Part shown: positions 5,775 to 9,777 of the stretch, one piece after another
Numbering within the stretch: position 1 is the stretch's first letter
Layout of the letters: each line of letters opens with the position of its first letter
Source of the DNA: Rhodospirillaceae bacterium
Lineage (GTDB): Bacteria > Pseudomonadota > Alphaproteobacteria > UBA11136
Direction of reading: 5' to 3'
NCBI GenBank assembly: GCA_002686135.1
Contig: NZAO01000052.1
Coordinates: 1 to 9,777, forward strand
Length of the DNA: 9,777 nt
Made by a program: the position numbers and the translations under genes
Notes under the pieces: generated by a model
What the model was told of the DNA's origin: nothing
Seen by the model: the letters and a program-made list of their open reading frames with translations, nothing else
The model's database searches: none

Positions 5775-6755
5775 ATGCCACGCCTGATCACCATCCACTT
5801 TGTTGTCTTGTGTTTATGCTCCGCTTTAAGCGCGGTTCTGATGGGATGCGAGCGCTATATCTACGGCGAGGACCCCTATGGCCGGCGCAAGGGGCCGGTA
5901 AAAACCCAGGAAGAGGCCCTGGCGAAAATTCCCAAGCCTACAGCGACACCCGGTAAGGGCGAGGTGCGGGTGCAGCGGGGAGACACTCTGTTTGGTATCG
6001 CCCGCAAACATAAAGTTCCCTTGCGTGATCTGATAGAGGCCAACCGGTTACGGCCGCCCTATACGCTGTTGGTGGGGTCGGTGCTTTTCCTGCCGCGAAG
6101 CCGCACCCATACCGTGGTTGCCGGAGATACGCTGTACAGCATTTCACGACGCTATAGGGTAGATATGAGCCTGCTTGCCCGCGTCAACCGGCTCAATCCT
6201 CCGGAAAAAATCCGTGTCGGGCAAAAGCTGAGGCTTCCCGGTACCATTTCACATCTTTCCCCGGCGGCGTCGAAAAACACGTCATCACTTAAGGCGGACT
6301 CTTCCCCGAGCGCGGCAGGAAAAGACGGAACATCCGGAGATGTTCCAAAGAGGCCCGATTCCTACGCGCCACCGCCCCGCGTCTCCAGCCGCTTTCACAT
6401 GCCGCTGCGGGGTAAGGTCGTCAGTGTCTACGGCCCCGGTAGAGGAGGGCTCCACAATGACGGCATAAATATCCTGGCAAACAAAGGCACGCCTGTGGAG
6501 GCTGCGGAAAATGGCGTGGTGGTTTACTCGGGAAACGAACTACAGGGATTCGGTAACCTGTTGCTGATCAAGCACGCCGGAGGCTGGACATCGGCCTACG
6601 CCCATAACGATTCAATTCTTGTCAAACGGGGGCAAAAGGTGAAGCGAGGCCAGGTAGTGGCACACGCCGGAAGCACGGGCAACGTTTCGAAACCGCAGCT
6701 TCATTTCGAACTGCGGCGCGGCACCCGCACCGTGGACCCCATCAAGTATCTTTAG
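5775..6755 (+). CDS. LysM and LytM/M23-domain lipoprotein, NlpD-like amidase activator candidate
   Basis: The 326-residue product starts with a hydrophobic signal sequence ending in the lipobox LMGC, so Cys25 should be lipidated; Glu26 at +2 suggests outer-membrane sorting. Two LysM peptidoglycan-binding domains follow (about 64-107, VQRGDTLFGIARKHKV; and 112-156, VVAGDTLYSISRRYRV), then a Ser/Pro/Lys-rich linker (157-205) and a LytM/M23 domain (208-326). In that domain His227, His277 (YAHND) and His310 (QLHFELR) are kept, but the zinc-binding Asp of active enzymes is Asn232 (GIN) and the first His of HxH is Gln308. It is therefore probably not a working endopeptidase but an NlpD/EnvC-type activator of cell-wall amidases at division (inference from the family). 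The only Shine-Dalgarno-like sequence (GGTGAG, 5754-5759) is 15 bases from ATG 5775, so translation initiation looks unusual. The gene follows pcm, as nlpD does in gammaproteobacteria. Confidence 0.9.
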   Translation: MPRLITIHFVVLCLCSALSAVLMGCERYIYGEDPYGRRKGPVKTQEEALAKIPKPTATPGKGEVRVQRGDTLFGIARKHKVPLRDLIEANRLRPPYTLLVGSVLFLPRSRTHTVVAGDTLYSISRRYRVDMSLLARVNRLNPPEKIRVGQKLRLPGTISHLSPAASKNTSSLKADSSPSAAGKDGTSGDVPKRPDSYAPPPRVSSRFHMPLRGKVVSVYGPGRGGLHNDGINILANKGTPVEAAENGVVVYSGNELQGFGNLLLIKHAGGWTSAYAHNDSILVKRGQKVKRGQVVAHAGSTGNVSKPQLHFELRRGTRTVDPIKYL

Positions 6756-6770
6756 AGCGGGTCCCGCTCT
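6754..6770 (+). other. GC-rich near-perfect palindrome at the end of the LysM/M23 gene
   Basis: AGAGCGGGTCCCGCTCT spans the TAG stop (6753-6755) and can fold as a 7-bp stem with a 3-base loop. No T-tract follows, so it is not a standard intrinsic terminator. It could stabilise the upstream mRNA end, assist Rho-dependent termination or bind a dimeric protein. A second small stem, GGAA/TTCC (6772-6783), follows directly. Confidence 0.45.
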
Positions 6771-6792
6771 GGGAATCAGTTCCGCAGGACGG

Positions 6793-6820
6793 TTGCAAAT
6801 ATACACCCTGCCGTTATAGT
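6793..6820 (+). promoter_or_regulatory. Candidate sigma70-type promoter for yajC-secD-secF
   Basis: TTGCAA (6793-6798) and TATAGT (6815-6820) are 16 bases apart and match 4 of 6 and 5 of 6 consensus positions. Transcription would begin near 6827, leaving a leader of about 29 bases before yajC. Together with the palindrome at 6754-6770 this suggests a transcription-unit boundary in the 100-base gap. Prediction from motif and position only. Confidence 0.4.
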
Positions 6821-6855
6821 CCGGCACACTCTTTGAGCCTATTGCGGGGCCACGC

Positions 6856-7269
6856 ATGTTTATTTCCGACGCTTTCGCCCAGACCGCCGGCGCTGCGGAG
6901 GCATCTGTATTCCAGATGTTCTTACCGCTGATACTTATTTTTGCGGTTTTCTATTTCCTTCTGATCCGTCCCCAGCAAAAGAAAATGAAGGAACATAACG
7001 CCATGCTCGACGCCATCCGCCGCGGCGACCGTATCGTCACCGGCGGCGGCATCGTCGGCACCGTGGCCCGGGTCAATGACAATGAACTTCTGGTGGATAT
7101 TTTCCAAGACGTGCGGGTGACCGTGATGCGGGGAACCGTGGCCGATGTGCTCTCCAAGACCGAACCGGTGGCCAGCGACAAGCCAGAAACAACGGAGAGG
7201 GAGAGCCCAGACGAGAAAGCCGGGGAAAAACGCGGCCGCAAACGCGGCAGATCCAGGAAAAACGGATAA
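6856..7269 (+). CDS. yajC: Preprotein translocase accessory subunit YajC
   Basis: YajC is a small single-span inner-membrane protein that associates with SecDF and the SecYEG channel. The 137-residue product has a short Ala-rich N-terminus (MFISDAFAQTAGAA, as in other alphaproteobacteria), one membrane helix (about 19-37), the hallmark RPQQKKMKEH (38-47), and the cytoplasmic domain with GDRIVTGGGIVGTV (57-70) and a VMRGTVADVL strand-helix (90-99). It is longer than E. coli YajC because of a charged tail from about 101, ending in a very basic Lys/Arg/Gly-rich segment (125-137). ATG 6856 has only a weak GGGG (6846-6849) upstream. The gene heads the yajC-secD-secF unit and ends 22 bases before secD. 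Confidence 0.96.
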   Translation: MFISDAFAQTAGAAEASVFQMFLPLILIFAVFYFLLIRPQQKKMKEHNAMLDAIRRGDRIVTGGGIVGTVARVNDNELLVDIFQDVRVTVMRGTVADVLSKTEPVASDKPETTERESPDEKAGEKRGRKRGRSRKNG

Positions 7270-7291
7270 TCCCTTAAGGCGTCCTGTCCTC

Positions 7292-8863
7292 ATGCTTTAT
7301 TTCGCCAAATGGAAGATTATCCTGATCGCCATCCTCTGCGTGTCGGGAATTGCTTTCGCACTGCCCAATTTCCTCGACCGTCAAACCGCGAATGAACTTC
7401 CCGGCTGGCTGCCCCATCAGCAAATTAACCTTGGCCTTGATCTTCAAGGTGGCTCCCATCTTCTGCTGGAGGTGGATGTGGGCTCGGTGACAACCGAGAG
7501 GCTAGACTCGCTGGTTGATTCCATCCGCAGCGCCCTGCGTAAGGAAAAAATCGGTTATCGGGGGCTCGGCGCCGCTGGGGAATCCCTGAGCTTCACCCTG
7601 ACCGATCCTTATGAGAGCGATACAGTCCGCACATTGGTGCGTGATTTGGAGCCCGGCCTTGTGATCGAGCGTGGGGAGGAGGGAAATTTCAAGGTTTCCT
7701 ACAGTCCGCAAACCCTGCGCGAGATGGAAACCGCCACCATGTCACAATCCATTGAAATCGTTCGCCGCCGTATTGACGAAACCGGCACCCGCGAACCCAC
7801 CATCCAGCGTCAGGGGGCCGACCGCATTCTGATCCAGCTTCCCGGCATAAAAGATCCCGAGCACATCAAAAATCTTCTCGGGCGCACGGCGAAACTCACC
7901 TTGCATCTTCTCGACAAGAAAACCCCGGCTATGATCAAAGACAACAAGGCCCCGGTGGGCGCCATGATCGTGCCCTCGGGCGATCCTTCCAGCGTCGAGT
8001 CTTTCTTCGTGGTGCGCAAACGCGTCATGGTCAGCGGCGACCGCCTTGATAACGCCCAAGCCACTTATGATTCCAATACGGGACAGTGGATTGTGAACTT
8101 CAAGTTCGATTCCGTGGGCGCGAGGAAATTCGGCAAGGTAACCACCGACAACGTCAGCAAGCGTCTGGTCATCATTCTCGACGGCAGGGTGGTTAGCGCG
8201 CCGGTGATCCGGGAGCCCATCCTTGGTGGCAGCGGTCAGATTTCCGGCAGTTTCAGCGCTCAATCGGCCAATGATCTGGCGCTGTTGCTGCGTGCGGGCG
8301 CGCTGCCCGCGCCCCTGACCATTCTTGAGGAACGCAGCGTCGGTCCTAGCCTCGGCGCCGATTCCATCGCCGCCGGCAAGATCGCCTGCGTCATCGGTCT
8401 TCTGGCCGTGATTGTTTTCATGTTTTTGGGATACGGGCTGTTCGGCCTTATGGCCGACGTGGCCCTGATGATCAATCTTGCCCTAATCTTTGGCGCCCTA
8501 TCACTGTTGCAGGCGACGCTCACCCTGCCGGGTATCGCCGGAATTGTCCTTACCGTGGGCATGGCCGTGGACGCCAATGTGCTGATTTTCGAGCATATAC
8601 GCGAAGAAACTATGGGCGAGCGGACTCCCATCAACGCCATCGAGGCTGGTTACAAGCGGGCGCTGACCACCATTATTGATGCCAATGTGACGACCCTAAT
8701 CGCGGCGCTGTTCCTGTTCGAGTTCGGCTCTGGCCCCATCAAGGGTTTTGCCGTCACGCTGTCCATCGGCATCATCACCTCCATGTTCACCGCTATTATG
8801 GTCACACGGTTTATGGTGGTGACGTGGCTTCGCCGCCGCCGTCCAGAAAAGCTGCCAGTCTAA
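7292..8863 (+). CDS. secD: Protein translocase subunit SecD
   Basis: SecD with SecF forms an RND-type membrane complex that uses the proton gradient to pull preproteins through SecYEG on the periplasmic side. The 523-residue product has the usual alphaproteobacterial length. It shows a first membrane helix (about 7-25), the family motif INLGLDLQGGSHLLLEVD (45-62), the large periplasmic region (about 60-350, with IEIVRRRIDETGTREPTIQR at 154-173), and five further membrane helices between about 360 and 512. The conserved segment GIAGIVLTVGMAVDANVLIF (414-433) contains the Asp of the proton path. It ends in RRRRPEK. ATG 7292 was chosen because the protein then begins MLYFAKWKIIL, the usual SecD start; the open frame continues back to 7145 inside yajC without family similarity. 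AAGG at 7275-7278 is a weak, distant ribosome-binding site. The TAA stop lies 12 bases before secF. Confidence 0.97.
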   Translation: MLYFAKWKIILIAILCVSGIAFALPNFLDRQTANELPGWLPHQQINLGLDLQGGSHLLLEVDVGSVTTERLDSLVDSIRSALRKEKIGYRGLGAAGESLSFTLTDPYESDTVRTLVRDLEPGLVIERGEEGNFKVSYSPQTLREMETATMSQSIEIVRRRIDETGTREPTIQRQGADRILIQLPGIKDPEHIKNLLGRTAKLTLHLLDKKTPAMIKDNKAPVGAMIVPSGDPSSVESFFVVRKRVMVSGDRLDNAQATYDSNTGQWIVNFKFDSVGARKFGKVTTDNVSKRLVIILDGRVVSAPVIREPILGGSGQISGSFSAQSANDLALLLRAGALPAPLTILEERSVGPSLGADSIAAGKIACVIGLLAVIVFMFLGYGLFGLMADVALMINLALIFGALSLLQATLTLPGIAGIVLTVGMAVDANVLIFEHIREETMGERTPINAIEAGYKRALTTIIDANVTTLIAALFLFEFGSGPIKGFAVTLSIGIITSMFTAIMVTRFMVVTWLRRRRPEKLPV

Positions 8864-8866
8864 GGT
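8862..8866 (+). promoter_or_regulatory. Shine-Dalgarno site of secF overlapping the secD stop
   Basis: AAGGT begins within the secD TAA stop (8861-8863) and lies 9 bases before the secF ATG at 8876, consistent with coupled translation of the two partners in near-equal amounts. Confidence 0.5.
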
Positions 8867-8875
8867 CGAAGCACC

Positions 8876-9777
8876 ATGCGACTCATCAAACTCGTCCCTG
8901 CGGACACCAATTTAGACTTCACCGGAAAGCGTATCGCCGCCTTTTCCCTGTCGCTAGCGATGATTCTTCTGTCCCTTCTTTTTTTCACCGTACGCGGCCT
9001 TAATTTCGGAATTGATTTCCAGGGCGGCATCATGATCGACGTGAAGTTCGAACAGGTCCCCGATATTCCTTCCCTGCGCACGCAGCTTGACGGGCTGGAC
9101 CTTGGCGAGGTGGAAATCCAGGAATTTGGCGAACCCGAAAACATCCTTATCCGTGTCCAGCGCCAGGAAGGTGACGAAAAGGCGCAATTGGCGGCGATTG
9201 CCGCCGTCAAGGAAGCCTTGGGAGAGGGGCCCGACTACCGGCGCACGGAGTTCGTTGGCCCCAAGGTGGGCGCGGAACTGATCGAGGCCGGGACCTGGGC
9301 CGTGTGCCTGTCGCTGTTGGCGATTATGATTTACATATGGTTCCGTTTCGAGTGGCAGTTTGGTATTGGCGCGGTGGTGGCGCTGATGCATGACGTGATT
9401 ACTACTATCGGCCTGTTCGCCATCCTTCAGCTTGAGTTCAATCTGTCCACCATTGCCGCTATCCTCACTATCGCTGGCTACTCCATCAACGATACCGTGG
9501 TGGTCTATGACCGGGTCCGCGAGAACCTGCGCAAATTCAGGAAGATGGCGCTTCCCGATCTTCTCAACCGGAGCATCAACCAGACTCTGGCCCGCACCAC
9601 CATGACCAGCGTCACCACCCTGTTGGCGCTTCTCGCCCTCTATTTCTTCGGTGGCGAGGTGATCCACGACTTTGTTTTCGCCATGATTTGGGGCGTTTTC
9701 GTGGGCACCTATTCTTCCATATTCGTGGCCGCGCCGCTGTTGATCAAATTGAAGCTGCGCCGCGATGTCAGCGAAGG
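8876..9777 (+). CDS. secF: Protein translocase subunit SecF, 3'-truncated by the window
   Basis: SecF is the partner of SecD in the proton-driven Sec accessory complex of the inner membrane. The frame is open from ATG 8876 to the window edge, 300 complete codons; SecF proteins are usually a little over 300 residues, so only a short tail should be missing. Visible features are the first membrane helix (about 20-38), the signature LNFGIDFQGG (42-51), the smaller periplasmic domain (about 52-137) ending in FVGPKVGAEL (126-135), and five membrane helices between about 139 and 290. The conserved segment IAAILTIAGYSINDTVVVYD (193-212) leads into RVREN, followed by the LARTTMTSVTTLLALLALYF stretch (238-257) typical of SecF. 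The start has AAGGT 9 bases upstream, overlapping the secD stop. Confidence 0.97.
   Translation, partial: MRLIKLVPADTNLDFTGKRIAAFSLSLAMILLSLLFFTVRGLNFGIDFQGGIMIDVKFEQVPDIPSLRTQLDGLDLGEVEIQEFGEPENILIRVQRQEGDEKAQLAAIAAVKEALGEGPDYRRTEFVGPKVGAELIEAGTWAVCLSLLAIMIYIWFRFEWQFGIGAVVALMHDVITTIGLFAILQLEFNLSTIAAILTIAGYSINDTVVVYDRVRENLRKFRKMALPDLLNRSINQTLARTTMTSVTTLLALLALYFFGGEVIHDFVFAMIWGVFVGTYSSIFVAAPLLIKLKLRRDVSE

Noticed and set aside
7145..7291. N-terminal extension of SecD by 49 codons into yajC
   Set aside because: The extension is Arg/Pro-rich out-of-frame yajC sequence. SecD proteins begin at the segment encoded from 7292.
8980..8986. T TTT TTC slippery heptamer in the first membrane helix of secF
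   Set aside because: The -1 frame stops within five codons and no stimulatory structure was seen. Phe/Leu-rich membrane helices produce such runs by chance.
8954..9667. 237-codon minus-strand open frame inside secF
   Set aside because: Antisense to a well-supported secF; composition is that of a shadow frame.
1..9777. CRISPR arrays, insertion sequences, tRNA/rRNA genes, toxin-antitoxin or defence genes
   Set aside because: Looked for on both strands; no direct-repeat arrays, terminal inverted repeats, cloverleaf sequences or matching protein families were seen.

Overview
The window is one uninterrupted block of housekeeping genes on the + strand from an alphaproteobacterium, probably of the Rhodospirillales type. 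That placement is inferred from the gene order (scpA-scpB-tatA-tatB-tatC-serS-pcm-LysM/M23-yajC-secD-secF), the alphaproteobacterial character of the Pcm, TatC, SerS and LytM-family proteins, and the fairly GC-rich sequence. No database search was possible. Every gene reads the same way. There is no sign of a mobile element, CRISPR array, rRNA or tRNA, and no gene-free stretch approaches 300 bases.

Layout: (1) 1-551, the 3' part of an M50 site-2 protease gene whose start lies before the window; (2) 562-2090, scpA and scpB, the kleisin and winged-helix partners of the SMC condensin; (3) 2189-3675, tatA, tatB and tatC, a complete twin-arginine translocase; (4) 3746-5032, serS, seryl-tRNA synthetase; (5) 5096-5743, pcm, protein isoaspartyl methyltransferase; (6) 5775-6755, a lipoprotein with two LysM domains and a degenerate LytM/M23 domain (NlpD-like); (7) 6856-7269 yajC, 7292-8863 secD and 8876 to the window end secF, the accessory complex of the Sec translocon. 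SecF is open at the right edge but nearly complete.

Most junctions are tight: scpA/scpB overlap as ATGA, tatB/tatC abut, and the M50/scpA and secD/secF gaps are 10 and 12 bases. The wider gaps lie before tatA (98 b), between tatA and tatB (86 b), before serS (70 b), before pcm (63 b) and before yajC (100 b). They hold the only plausible regulatory signals: weak hairpins, T-tracts and sigma70-like promoter candidates. Functionally the block joins chromosome segregation (ScpAB), protein export (Tat for folded proteins, SecDF-YajC for unfolded ones), protein repair (Pcm), translation (SerS) and envelope remodelling (NlpD-like protein, site-2 protease).

I found no convincing undescribed system. 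The points worth a second look are small: the M50 protease placed directly before scpA, the lack of surE between serS and pcm, a LytM domain missing catalytic residues, a slippery A8 tract in tatB, and structured intergenic regions around tatA and yajC.
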